Source: Isoptericola luteus (lineage in GTDB: Bacteria > Actinomycetota > Actinomycetes > Actinomycetales > Cellulomonadaceae). Taken from it: a stretch of DNA of 64,000 nt. The notes under the pieces are model-generated. The model was not told where the DNA came from, ran no database searches, and saw only the letters and a program-made list of their open reading frames with translations. Positions 1 to 7,663 of this stretch are shown here, in pieces; position 1 is the stretch's first letter, and each line of letters opens with the position of its first letter. The stretch lies in NCBI RefSeq assembly GCF_020297055.1, contig NZ_JAIXCQ010000010.1, positions 21,965 through 85,964 of the forward strand, given 5' to 3'. A program made the position numbers and the translations under genes.

Positions 1-759
1 GTGCTGCTGTTCGCCGTGCACGTGCGCCCGCTGGCCTACGTGCCGCTCGTCGCCGGCGTCGCGCTCGGCCTGGCCGTGGACCGGCGGCTCGGGCGGGACC
101 TCGGCCTGATCGCCGTCGCGCTCGGCATCATCTCCACGATCTCGCTGGAGGCCGACCTGTCGAACGCGGGCATGGCCCGGTTCGCCGTCGTGCTCTCGCT
201 CGCGGTGCTGGTCCCGTGGGCCGCGTCGCGCTACGTGTTCCGCGACGACGACGGCGCGGGCGCCGTCCGCTTCCCCGTGCGGGCCGGGCGGTGGTCCCGG
301 GGGCAGTGGCTGTACCTGGTGATCGTCGTGGTGGTGGGCTATCTCGTGCTGCCCTGGTACTTCCTCGGGTCGGGCGCGTACCTCAACTGGCCTCCGCTCG
401 ACGGCGCGAACGACATCGCGCGCCTGTTCGTCGGCGTCAACGCCGTGGGGATCTGGGACGAGCTGTTCTTCGTGTGCACGGTGTTCGCCCTGCTGCGCCG
501 CCACTTCGGCGTCACGACGGCGAACCTGCTCCAGGCCGCGATCTTCGTGTCGTTCCTGTGGGAGCTGGGCTACCGCGAGTGGGGACCGCTGCTCACCGTC
601 CCGTTCGCGCTGGTGCAGGGATGGATCTTCGCGCGCTACAAGAGCCTGCCGTACGTCGTGACGGTGCACCTGCTGTTCGACGCCGTGGTGTTCGCCGTCC
701 TGGTGCACGGGCACCACCCGGACCTCTTCGACGTCTTCCTCACCGCCCCCTCCGGCTGA
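1..759 (+). CDS. CPBP-like intramembrane protease family protein, N-terminus cut by window edge
   Basis: An open frame runs from the first base to a TGA at 757-759, so the true start and ribosome site may lie outside the window. The visible 252 residues are mostly hydrophobic, with about six membrane segments. The CPBP (Abi/CAAX protease) layout is recognisable in the second half: a WDELFF segment near residue 153 where the family has Glu-Glu, an RR about ten residues later, and a final helix with HLLFDAVV that matches the family's His-xxx-Asp/Asn site. The first glutamate of the EE pair is Asp here, so activity is uncertain. CPBP proteins are membrane proteases or inactive relatives used in prenyl-protein processing or bacteriocin self-immunity; the substrate here is unknown. 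It is convergent with the DUF305 gene. Confidence 0.65.
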   Translation: MLLFAVHVRPLAYVPLVAGVALGLAVDRRLGRDLGLIAVALGIISTISLEADLSNAGMARFAVVLSLAVLVPWAASRYVFRDDDGAGAVRFPVRAGRWSRGQWLYLVIVVVVGYLVLPWYFLGSGAYLNWPPLDGANDIARLFVGVNAVGIWDELFFVCTVFALLRRHFGVTTANLLQAAIFVSFLWELGYREWGPLLTVPFALVQGWIFARYKSLPYVVTVHLLFDAVVFAVLVHGHHPDLFDVFLTAPSG

Positions 760-770
760 GCCCCGCCCCC

Positions 771-833
771 GCCGAGATAGAGAGCTCACCCCGCCGAGAT
801 AGAGAGCTCACCCCGCCGAGATAGAGAGCTCAC
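771..833. repeat. Three tandem copies of a 22-bp unit
   Basis: The unit GCCGAGATAGAGAGCTCAC plus CCC starts at 771, 793 and 815, and the first 19 bases are identical in all three. It fills the gap between two convergent genes. Each unit holds the palindrome GAGCTC but cannot form a long hairpin alone. There are no spacers, so it is not a CRISPR array. Confidence 0.95.
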
Positions 834-837
834 GTCG

Positions 838-1575
838 TCAGAGCGTGGCGAGGATGTCCTTCAGGCGGCCGATCTCGGCCTCCTGGCTCGCGCCGATATC
901 GGTGGCGAGCTCGCCGACACGCTCGTTCTCGCCCTCGTCGAGGACGGTCACGGACATCTCGACGGCGCCCAGGTGGTGCTGGACCATGCCCTCGAGGTAG
1001 AGCCTGTCGAACTCCGCCCCGTCGGCGGCGGCGAGCGCCGTCATCTGGGCCTGGCTGAGCATGCCCGGCATGGTGCCCCCGGCATGGTCGTGCCCGCCGT
1101 CGGGCACGCGAGGACCGGACCCGTCGCCCTGGCCCTCAAGCTCGTCCGTGTCGACGGGCACGGGCAGGTCACGCTCCTGGAGCCACGCGACCAGCCCGTG
1201 CACCTCGGCGCCCTGCACGTCGTTGATCCGGTCGGCGATGGCGAGCACCTGGTCGTCCTGCGCGCGGTCGGGGGCGAGCACGGACATGTCCAGGGCCTGC
1301 AGGTGGTGCTCGATCATCTGGGTCATGTAGTCGACGTCCGCCTGGTTGTACCCCGACTCGGCGACGGCGTCGGGGGCGTCCTGCGGCGCGACCGTCGCCG
1401 AACCCTCGCCCGGGCGGCCGGGCTGCACCACGGTGCTCGACGGTGGGACGGCGTCGTCGGGCGGGTCGGCGGTGCACGCGGCGGAGACCGCGACGGCACC
1501 GGCGGCGAGCGCCGCCGCCCACGGGCGCGTGCGCCGTCGCCGGGGTGCGGTACCTGCGTGGGCTGTAAATTCCAT
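838..1575 (-). CDS. DUF305 lipoprotein
   Basis: A 245-residue exported protein. An Arg-rich start (RRRRTR, residues 12-17), a hydrophobic stretch and lipobox VSAAC give a lipid-attached Cys at about residue 34. A low-complexity Pro/Asp linker follows, then two DUF305 halves: MTQMIEHHLQALDM near residue 95 and GMVQHHLGAVEM near residue 195. Paired His and Met residues in this helical ferritin-like family suggest metal binding, and DUF305 proteins often sit in copper or redox gene neighbourhoods. The exact role is unknown. I chose the ATG at 1575 rather than the one seven codons upstream because GCGGAG lies at the right distance before it. It is divergent from the LVIVD gene across an 81-bp shared promoter region. 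Confidence 0.85.
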   Translation of the reverse strand: MEFTAHAGTAPRRRRTRPWAAALAAGAVAVSAACTADPPDDAVPPSSTVVQPGRPGEGSATVAPQDAPDAVAESGYNQADVDYMTQMIEHHLQALDMSVLAPDRAQDDQVLAIADRINDVQGAEVHGLVAWLQERDLPVPVDTDELEGQGDGSGPRVPDGGHDHAGGTMPGMLSQAQMTALAAADGAEFDRLYLEGMVQHHLGAVEMSVTVLDEGENERVGELATDIGASQEAEIGRLKDILATL

Positions 1576-1656
1576 GAAAATCTTCTCCGCGTCCACTGGT
1601 GAGGTACGTCACTTTTCGACAGAGTGGGTGGACCCTACCAAGGAGGTGTGACGCCT

Positions 1657-3207
1657 GTGCGTCGAACGACAGCACTGCAACGCCGACGAGCGCTGATGGC
1701 AGGAGCACTCGCCGGGACCCTGGCCGTCGGCACCGTCGCCGTGGCCGCCCCGGTCTTCGCGGAGCCGGACGACGGGAGCGCCGTGCTCCCCGCCCAGAGC
1801 CTCGTGACCCTGGACGACTCGGCGACACCGTCGTCGCTGACCGAGCCCGGGTCGATGGACGACCTCAACATGGAGCTGCTGGCCAACATCCCGAAGAACG
1901 GTGCGTTCGCCGACCTCGGTGCCTACAGCTCCGACCTCGCCTTCCAGGGCGACTACGCCTTCGCGGGCAACTACAACGGCTTCACCGTCTACGACATCAG
2001 CGACCCCGACGAGCCGGAGCAGGTCGTCCAGGTCGTGTGTCCGGGCTCGCAGAACGACATCTCGGTCTACAAGGACGTCCTGGTGCTCTCGACGGACTCG
2101 TCGCGCAGCGACGACTCGTGCGAGAGCAGCGCGCAGTCGGCCAGCGTCGCCGAGTCCTGGGAAGGGCTCAAGATCTTCGACATCTCGAACCCGCGGGAGC
2201 CGGAGTACGTGTCGGCCGTCGAGACCGCCTGCGGCTCGCACACGCACTCGCTCGCGCCGTCGAAGAACGGCCGGACGGTGTACGCGTACGTGTCGTCGTA
2301 CAGCCCCCGGGCCACCTACCCGGACTGCCAGCCGCCGCACGACCTGATCTCGATCGTCAAGATCCCGGTCCGGTCGCCCGAGCGGGCCGAGGTCGTGGCG
2401 ACGCCGGTGCTCTTCCCGGAGGGCGGCTACACCAACACCTCCGGCTGCCACGACATCACGACGTACGTGAAGCTCGACCTCGCCGCCGGCGCCTGCATGG
2501 GCGACGGCATCCTCATGGACATCTCGGACCGTGAGGCGCCCGTCGTGATCGACACGGTGCGCGACACCGAGAACTTCGCGTTCTGGCACTCGGCCACGTT
2601 CAACAACGCCGGCACCAAGGTCGTCTTCACCGACGAGCTCGGCGGCGGTGGCGCGGCCACCTGCAACGAGACCGTCGGCGCCGAGCGCGGGGCCAACGGG
2701 ATCTACGACATCGAGCGTCCGGGCCGGCACCACGGCAAGGCCGACGAGGCAGCCACGGCCCAGCACGGCAAGGGCAAGCCGGGCAAGGGGCACCCGAAGG
2801 TCCAGGAGGCCGAGCTGGTCTTCCAGAGCTACTACAAGATCCCGCGCACCAACACGAACACCGAGAACTGCGTGGCCCACAACGGCTCGCTGATCCCGGT
2901 GAAGGGCCGCGACGTCATGGTCCAGGCCTGGTACCAGGGCGGGATCTCGGTGTACGACTTCACGGACTCCGCGAACCCGCGGGAGATCGCCTGGTTCGAC
3001 CGGGGTCCGCTGTCCGAGTCGGAGCTGCTGCTCGGCGGCTCGTGGTCGGCGTACTTCTACAACGGGTACGTCTACTCGAACGACATCCAGCAGGGTTTCG
3101 ACGTGCTGGCGATCGAGCGGGGCGCCGGCCTCGGCAAGCTGCCGAAGCACACGTACTCCGAGCTCAACCCGCAGCAGCAGGTGAGCTTCCGCGGGGGTGG
3201 CCGCTGA
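1657..3207 (+). CDS. Secreted LVIVD-repeat beta-propeller protein
   Basis: 516 residues. Start GTG at 1657 is set by a strong AAGGAGG at 1640-1646; the frame is open further upstream but lacks a site. The Arg-rich N-terminus, hydrophobic core and VFA cleavage site near residue 35 predict a Sec or Tat signal peptide. The mature protein repeats blocks such as FTVYDISDPDEPEQV, LKIFDISNPREPEYV and ISVYDFTDSANPREI, the LVIVD repeat that builds a propeller. Several CxxxH-like spots (ETACGSHTHS, SGCHDI, ENCVAHNGS) could bind metal or form disulfides. A Lys/Gly/His-rich insert lies near residues 357-385. Function is not established. LVIVD and DUF305 genes are commonly neighbours in actinobacteria, which suggests a shared cell-surface role. 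Confidence 0.85.
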   Translation: MRRTTALQRRRALMAGALAGTLAVGTVAVAAPVFAEPDDGSAVLPAQSLVTLDDSATPSSLTEPGSMDDLNMELLANIPKNGAFADLGAYSSDLAFQGDYAFAGNYNGFTVYDISDPDEPEQVVQVVCPGSQNDISVYKDVLVLSTDSSRSDDSCESSAQSASVAESWEGLKIFDISNPREPEYVSAVETACGSHTHSLAPSKNGRTVYAYVSSYSPRATYPDCQPPHDLISIVKIPVRSPERAEVVATPVLFPEGGYTNTSGCHDITTYVKLDLAAGACMGDGILMDISDREAPVVIDTVRDTENFAFWHSATFNNAGTKVVFTDELGGGGAATCNETVGAERGANGIYDIERPGRHHGKADEAATAQHGKGKPGKGHPKVQEAELVFQSYYKIPRTNTNTENCVAHNGSLIPVKGRDVMVQAWYQGGISVYDFTDSANPREIAWFDRGPLSESELLLGGSWSAYFYNGYVYSNDIQQGFDVLAIERGAGLGKLPKHTYSELNPQQQVSFRGGGR

Positions 3208-3220
3208 CCACGCCCGGCCC

Positions 3221-3282
3221 GCTGTGAGCGCGCGATCGGCCCACCTTCCTGTGCGGAGGTGGGCCGATCGCACGCTCACAGC
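3221..3282. terminator. Long hairpin, family A (TGTGAGCG ends), bidirectional terminator
   Basis: The arms 3221-3247 and 3257-3282 pair almost perfectly, beginning GCTGTGAGCG and ending CGCTCACAGC. The stem is about 26 bp with a loop of roughly nine bases. It lies between the stops of two convergent genes (3207 and 3297), so it can terminate both. The same end sequence recurs at 32966, 59662 and 63928. Confidence 0.85.
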
Positions 3283-3296
3283 GATGGGCGGCGCCG

Positions 3297-4298
3297 TCAG
3301 CGGCGGCGCAGGGCCCCCTCGAGGAGCGGGACGGCGACGGCGACGAGCGTGAGCGCCGCGCCGACGTACGTCGCGAGGCCGGGGGGCGCCACGCCGGGGG
3401 AGACGGCGTCGAGCACGAGCGCCCCCACCACCTGGCCGGCGATCATGCCGAGGCCGAGCAGCAGCACCCCGATGTGCTGCACGACAGCCGCCTGGAGGGC
3501 GATGAAGACGATCCCCAGCAGGCCACCGGAGTAGAGCAGCAGCTCGGGGGGCAGGCTCCCCGCGGGCGGGCCGTCCACCACGACCGACACCGCGAGCACG
3601 ACCAGCAGCGCCGCCGTCCCCACGAGGAAGCTGACGAACGTCGCGGCGAGCACCCCGCCGTCGCGGCCCGGCGCCTCGCCCGCCGCCGGTACCGCCGGGC
3701 GCACCGCGACCCGCACCCTCCCGTTGAGCGCCTGCTGGAACGACTGCAGCGCACCCGCCACCAGCGGGAACAGCGCCAGCCCGAGCGCTGCCGACGACGC
3801 CCCGGCGCCGGAGACCACGACCACCGCCGCCAGGGTCAGCACAGGTCCCAGCACCCGACCGAGCGTCACCAGCCGCACGCCGCCGGGGGCGAGGCCGATC
3901 CGGTCGATGAGGAGCGACGTCACCGACTGCCCGGCCACGATCGCGATCGTGAAGACGGCGACCCCGAGGCTGTCGACCGTGAGCCCTTGCGACATCACGT
4001 AGAACGCGCCGCCGAGCCCGCCGAGGCACTCCCACCAGCGGAGCCCGCCGTTCGCGGCGCCGACGCGCAGCCCGGCGCCCACCTGCCGGACGGCGGCACG
4101 CCCCGCGGGGGCGAACGGCAGGACGAGGGTGAGCAGCACCAGCCCGGAGCCGAACGAGAGGGCGGCGGCGCCGAAGGCCGTGCCCGTCTCGACGGCGAGG
4201 GTGCCGTTGACGCGGCTCTGCAGCGCGGCCGCGAAACCGGCCACCACGGCCAGGGAGACGCCGAGGGCTAGTCGGCGTCCTGGCGCGTCCGTCGTCAC
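3297..4298 (-). CDS. DMT-superfamily transporter, double-length YdcZ (DUF606) type
   Basis: 333 residues with about ten hydrophobic helices. The opening GVSLAVVAGFAAALQSRVNGTLA and the later GLRWWECLGGLGGAFYVMSQG fit the YdcZ/DUF606 branch of the drug/metabolite transporter superfamily. Classical YdcZ proteins are about 150 residues, so this one looks like a fused tandem pair: the second half repeats the pattern (FQQALNGRVR, then PELLLYSGGLLGIVFIALQ). Substrate unknown. Start GTG at 4298 is preceded on its strand by TAGGAT nine bases upstream, fitting a leaderless or near-leaderless mRNA. It is convergent with the LVIVD gene. Confidence 0.8.
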   Translation of the reverse strand: MTTDAPGRRLALGVSLAVVAGFAAALQSRVNGTLAVETGTAFGAAALSFGSGLVLLTLVLPFAPAGRAAVRQVGAGLRVGAANGGLRWWECLGGLGGAFYVMSQGLTVDSLGVAVFTIAIVAGQSVTSLLIDRIGLAPGGVRLVTLGRVLGPVLTLAAVVVVSGAGASSAALGLALFPLVAGALQSFQQALNGRVRVAVRPAVPAAGEAPGRDGGVLAATFVSFLVGTAALLVVLAVSVVVDGPPAGSLPPELLLYSGGLLGIVFIALQAAVVQHIGVLLLGLGMIAGQVVGALVLDAVSPGVAPPGLATYVGAALTLVAVAVPLLEGALRRR

Positions 4299-4394
4299 AA
4301 GTGGACGATCCTAGCCGCGCCGACGGGGTCTCTCGGGCGTCCGTACGTTCCTCGCCTGACGGCTCACCCGAGACTTACCCGCGGCGGTCGGTCG

Positions 4395-5249
4395 TCACGT
4401 GAGGTGGTCGAAGTCGCCGCGCACCCACGCGGCGTGCCGCTCCGCGGAACGCAGGACGACCTCCCGCGCATCGGCGGGGATCACGTCCTGGAAGTTGTTG
4501 TAGAGCCGCTCGAACGGCCGCCGCGCCACGTGCTCGGCCACGCGCTTGACGACCGCCCCCGACAGCGGGATGCGGTTCGGGTAGCTGCGCATGAAGCTCA
4601 CCGACGTGCGGTCCGGGTTGGCGAAGATCGTGTCGCCGGAGAGCAGCACCCCGCGCCCGTCGGCGCCGTCCGCCCAGTGCACGACCGCCGAGCCGGGGAA
4701 GTGCCCGCCGGGCTGGCTGAGCACCACGCCCGGCAGCACCTCGAGCTCGCCGTCCGGGCCGGGTGCCCACGTCTCGATCACGTCGTCCGGGCGCGCGACC
4801 CAGCCGGCGTCGGCCTCGCTCACCAGCACGGGCACCGGACGCCCCGTGGCGGCGGACAGGCGACGGCTCCACTCCACCTGCACGCCGAACATGTGCGGGT
4901 GGCTCGCGGCGACCACGACCCGCCCACCCGGACCGGCGGCGGCCACGACCGCGGCGACACCGCCGTCGTCGACGAAGCCCAACGGGTCCCACAGGAGCGC
5001 CCCCTCGGCCGTGCTCACGACCTTCGACTGCTGGCCGATGCCCACGGGCGGGGCGGCCCCCAGCGCGAGCAGGCCGGGCTCGAGCTCGGAGACCTCGACG
5101 GTCAGCCCCGCGGCGGCGAGCTCGTCGAGCGTGGTCCAGGCCTGTCCCGTGGCGGGAACCCATTGGCGCTCGTCGGCGCAGATCGCGCAGACGTCCGGGC
5201 GGTCGGCGTGCTCGACGGCGCAGGTGCGGCAGATCCAGGTGGTGGTCAC
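4395..5249 (-). CDS. MBL-fold metallohydrolase with N-terminal zinc ribbon
   Basis: 284 residues. Residues 6-21 hold CRTC and CAIC, a four-Cys zinc ribbon like that of rubredoxin-type folds. The rest is a metallo-beta-lactamase fold: ASHPHMFG near residue 130, GGHFPGSAVVHW near 200 and LLSGDTIFANPD near 219. The usual HxHxDH motif is replaced by HPHMF, so metal binding may be reduced or altered. C-terminal helices contain LYNNFQDVIPADA. The substrate is not predictable. The start is the GTG at 5249; an upstream in-frame ATG at 5339 would add a low-complexity GGHGGHGG segment and runs into the promoter of the divergent kinase gene. Confidence 0.8.
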   Translation of the reverse strand: MTTTWICRTCAVEHADRPDVCAICADERQWVPATGQAWTTLDELAAAGLTVEVSELEPGLLALGAAPPVGIGQQSKVVSTAEGALLWDPLGFVDDGGVAAVVAAAGPGGRVVVAASHPHMFGVQVEWSRRLSAATGRPVPVLVSEADAGWVARPDDVIETWAPGPDGELEVLPGVVLSQPGGHFPGSAVVHWADGADGRGVLLSGDTIFANPDRTSVSFMRSYPNRIPLSGAVVKRVAEHVARRPFERLYNNFQDVIPADAREVVLRSAERHAAWVRGDFDHLT

Positions 5250-5398
5250 GAGGCCACCGTGCCAGGACCCGCCGACACCTGCGCGTCGTCCACCGTGTCC
5301 GCCGTGTCCGCCGCCGTACGGGGGAGGCAGACGGCGCAAGAGGACGGCGGCGCGCGGATCTCCGTCGCCCGGGGGAGGACCGCGCCGCGGGCGCTCAC

Positions 5399-5410
5399 TA
5401 GGCTGGCCGG
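5399..5410 (+). promoter_or_regulatory. -10 hexamer TAGGCT for a leaderless start
   Basis: TAGGCT at 5399-5404 lies six bases before the ATG at 5411, leaving no room for a ribosome site. The histidine kinase mRNA is probably leaderless. Confidence 0.6.
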
Positions 5411-6832
5411 ATGTCGCACGACCGGCCCGGACCCACCTCGCGCGCCCTGGAGTGGTTCGGGGTCGACGCCGACTGGGAGCGTGTGCCCGCCGACCCGCGC
5501 CGCACCTACCGCGACGACCTCTGGCTGGGCGCGGCGTTCGTCGTCCTGACGCTCGTCGGCACCGAGCTGGGCCGCAGCATCGGCTACTTCGAGGACGTCG
5601 CGACGCCCGCCTGGGCGCTGTACCTGCTCTCCGTCCTCGGCGCCGCGCCGCTCGCCCTGCGCCGCCGGTTCCCGCTCGTCGTGCTCGCCGTGGAGTACCT
5701 GCACTTCCTGCTGGTGGGCATCGCGGTGCCGATGCTGACCATGCTCGCCCCGCTGCAGGTGGCGTACTTCGTCGCGCTGTTCACCGCCGTGGCGTGGGCC
5801 CGAGACCGGCGCGCGATGCTGCTCGTCGTCGGCGCGGTGCTGCTCGTGATGTTCGGCTGGATCGTGTGGCAGTTCGCCGTCGGCGCGGGCGTCGAGGGGA
5901 TCGTCGAGCAGATGGGGCTCGGCGACTCCCGGCCCGGGCTGTTCAGCCCCGTCATCGCGATGGTGGCCTACACCTGGCTCATGAACCTGGCCTACTTCTG
6001 CGGGGCCATCGCCGCCGGTCAGCTCCGGTGGCACGCGGCACGGACCCGCGAGCGCCTCACGGAGCAGGCCGCGACCATCGAGCGGCAGGCCGCCGCGCTC
6101 CAGCAGCAGGCCGTCGTCCGCGAGCGGCTCCGCATCGCCCGCGAGCTGCACGACGTCGTCGCGCACCACGTGTCCGTCATCGGCATCCAGGCGGCGGCCG
6201 CGCGGCGTCTCCTCGCCGCGGACCCGGCCGCCGCCGCCGCACCCCTGGCGACCATCGAGGGGCAGTCCCGCGAGGCGGTCACGCAGATGCGGGGCCTGCT
6301 CGGCACCCTGCGCGGCGTGGACGAGGACGGCGGGGGGCGCGCCGGTGGGGCGCGTGCCGGCGGGGCGCGTGCCGGTGGGGCGCGAGCCCCGGAGCCGGGG
6401 CTCGCGGACGTGCCCGCCCTGGCCGAGGCCGCAGACGGCCTCGAGGTCGAGGTCCGCATCGTCGAGGAGCCGGCCGGCGCCGCGGCCGACGTGCCGGCGT
6501 CCGTCGGGCTCAGCCTGTACCGCACGGCGCAGGAGGCCCTGAGCAACGTGCGCAAGCACTCCACGGCGCGGCGCGCGAGCGTCGTCGTCCGGGTGGACCG
6601 GCGGCCCGCGCAGACGGGACGGCCCGGGGCGGAGCGGTTCCGGCACGGGTACGCCGAGGTGGAGGTGCTCGACGACGGGCGCCCCCGCCCGGGCGGCGCG
6701 GGAACCGGCATGGGCCTGCTCGGGGTGCGCGAGCGGGTCGGGACGCACGGCGGCGTCGCCGAGGTCGGGCCGCGCGTCACGGGCGGCTACCGTGTGCGCG
6801 TGCGTCTGCCCCTGCCTGAGGACCCGTCGTGA
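5411..6832 (+). CDS. NarL-type sensor histidine kinase
   Basis: 473 residues. Four to six membrane segments in residues 35-210 form the sensor, with no large extracellular domain, as in DesK-like kinases. A coiled coil (residues 210-235) leads to the HisKA_3 dimerisation helix with phospho-acceptor His247 in ARELHDVVAHHVS. The ATPase domain follows, with an N-box near LSNVRKH and a G-box at GTGMGLLGVRERV. Between them lies a low-complexity linker from a 15-bp tandem repeat at 6338-6382 that encodes Arg-Ala-Gly-Gly-Ala three times. It overlaps the response regulator by GTGA, so the two are translationally coupled. The signal is unknown; the downstream NatAB-like exporter is a likely target. 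Confidence 0.92.
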   Translation: MSHDRPGPTSRALEWFGVDADWERVPADPRRTYRDDLWLGAAFVVLTLVGTELGRSIGYFEDVATPAWALYLLSVLGAAPLALRRRFPLVVLAVEYLHFLLVGIAVPMLTMLAPLQVAYFVALFTAVAWARDRRAMLLVVGAVLLVMFGWIVWQFAVGAGVEGIVEQMGLGDSRPGLFSPVIAMVAYTWLMNLAYFCGAIAAGQLRWHAARTRERLTEQAATIERQAAALQQQAVVRERLRIARELHDVVAHHVSVIGIQAAAARRLLAADPAAAAAPLATIEGQSREAVTQMRGLLGTLRGVDEDGGGRAGGARAGGARAGGARAPEPGLADVPALAEAADGLEVEVRIVEEPAGAAADVPASVGLSLYRTAQEALSNVRKHSTARRASVVVRVDRRPAQTGRPGAERFRHGYAEVEVLDDGRPRPGGAGTGMGLLGVRERVGTHGGVAEVGPRVTGGYRVRVRLPLPEDPS

Positions 6833-7563
6833 CGGGCCCCGACGCCGCGTCTGCGGACGCCCCGATCCGCGTCCTGCTGGTCGACGACCAGCGGCTCGTC
6901 CGCTCCGGGTTCGCCATGATCTGCTCCGTCGAGCCGGACATCGAGGTGGTGGGCGAGGCCGCCGACGGCGCCCAGGCCGTGGAGCAGGTCCGCGCGCTGC
7001 GGCCCGACGTCGTCCTCATGGACGTGCAGATGCCGGTGATGGACGGCATCGAGGCCACCCGGCGGATCGTCGACGAGGACCTCGCGAAGGTCCTGGTGCT
7101 CACCACGTTCGACGACGACGCCTACGTGCGCGACGCGCTCACCGTGGGGGCGTCCGGGTTCCTGCTCAAGAATTCCGACGCCGACCGGCTGGTCGAGGCC
7201 GTGCGCACCGTGGCTGCCGGGCACGCGCTCCTGGCGCCCGAGGTGACGCGGCGCGTCATCGAGCGGATGGTCGCGGGGGAGGCGTCGTCGGCCGACGGCC
7301 CGCCGTCCGCGCCGTCGGCACCTTCCGCGCCTTCCGCGCCGTCGGGACCTTCCGCGCCGGGCGACCCGCGCCTCGACCAGCTCACGCCCCGTGAGCGCGA
7401 GGTGTTCGAGCTGGTGGGCCGCGGGCTGTCGAACGCCGAGATCGCGGGCGAGCTGTTCCTCGGCGAGGCCACGGTCAAGACCCACGTGTCGAACGTGCTG
7501 GCCAAGCTGCAGCTGCGTGACCGCGTGCAGGCTGTCGTCCGGTACTTCGAGACCCTGACGTGA
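6829..7563 (+). CDS. NarL/LuxR-family response regulator
   Basis: 244 residues. The receiver domain has acidic pocket DD at residues 19-20, phospho-acceptor Asp65 in VVLMDVQMP, and the conserved Thr and Lys (LTTFDDD and LLKNS). The C-terminal LuxR helix-turn-helix has LTPREREVFELVGRGLSNAE. The linker (about residues 158-178) is a Ser-Ala-Pro repeat built from 9-bp units at about 7306-7360, longer than usual. It acts with the kinase encoded just upstream. Its stop codon lies at the edge of a hairpin at 7557-7609. Confidence 0.93.
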   Translation: MTGPDAASADAPIRVLLVDDQRLVRSGFAMICSVEPDIEVVGEAADGAQAVEQVRALRPDVVLMDVQMPVMDGIEATRRIVDEDLAKVLVLTTFDDDAYVRDALTVGASGFLLKNSDADRLVEAVRTVAAGHALLAPEVTRRVIERMVAGEASSADGPPSAPSAPSAPSAPSGPSAPGDPRLDQLTPREREVFELVGRGLSNAEIAGELFLGEATVKTHVSNVLAKLQLRDRVQAVVRYFETLT

Positions 7564-7609
7564 CGATTTCTTCGCTTCCCCGGCGCGGAAGCGAAGAATC
7601 CACGACGTC
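7557..7609. terminator. Hairpin, family B, at the response-regulator stop
   Basis: TTCTTCGCTTCC at 7568-7579 pairs perfectly with GGAAGCGAAGAA at 7587-7598 across a 7-base loop; outer GACGT/ACGTC extend the palindrome. The upstream stop codon is part of the element. A related hairpin ends the next gene at 8636-8687. Confidence 0.8.
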
Positions 7610-7663
7610 GGCGCTGTGGAAAACCCCCCGGGCGACCCGGCCGGGTCCGCAAGGCTGCTCGAC

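Noticed and set aside
771..833. Possible CRISPR array
   Set aside because: The repeats are contiguous without spacers and there are no cas genes in the window.
1609..4035. Long minus-strand frame opposite the LVIVD gene (about 808 codons)
   Set aside because: It is antisense to a well-supported gene, made of Arg/Val/Gly-rich sequence with no motif; such frames are expected at this GC content.
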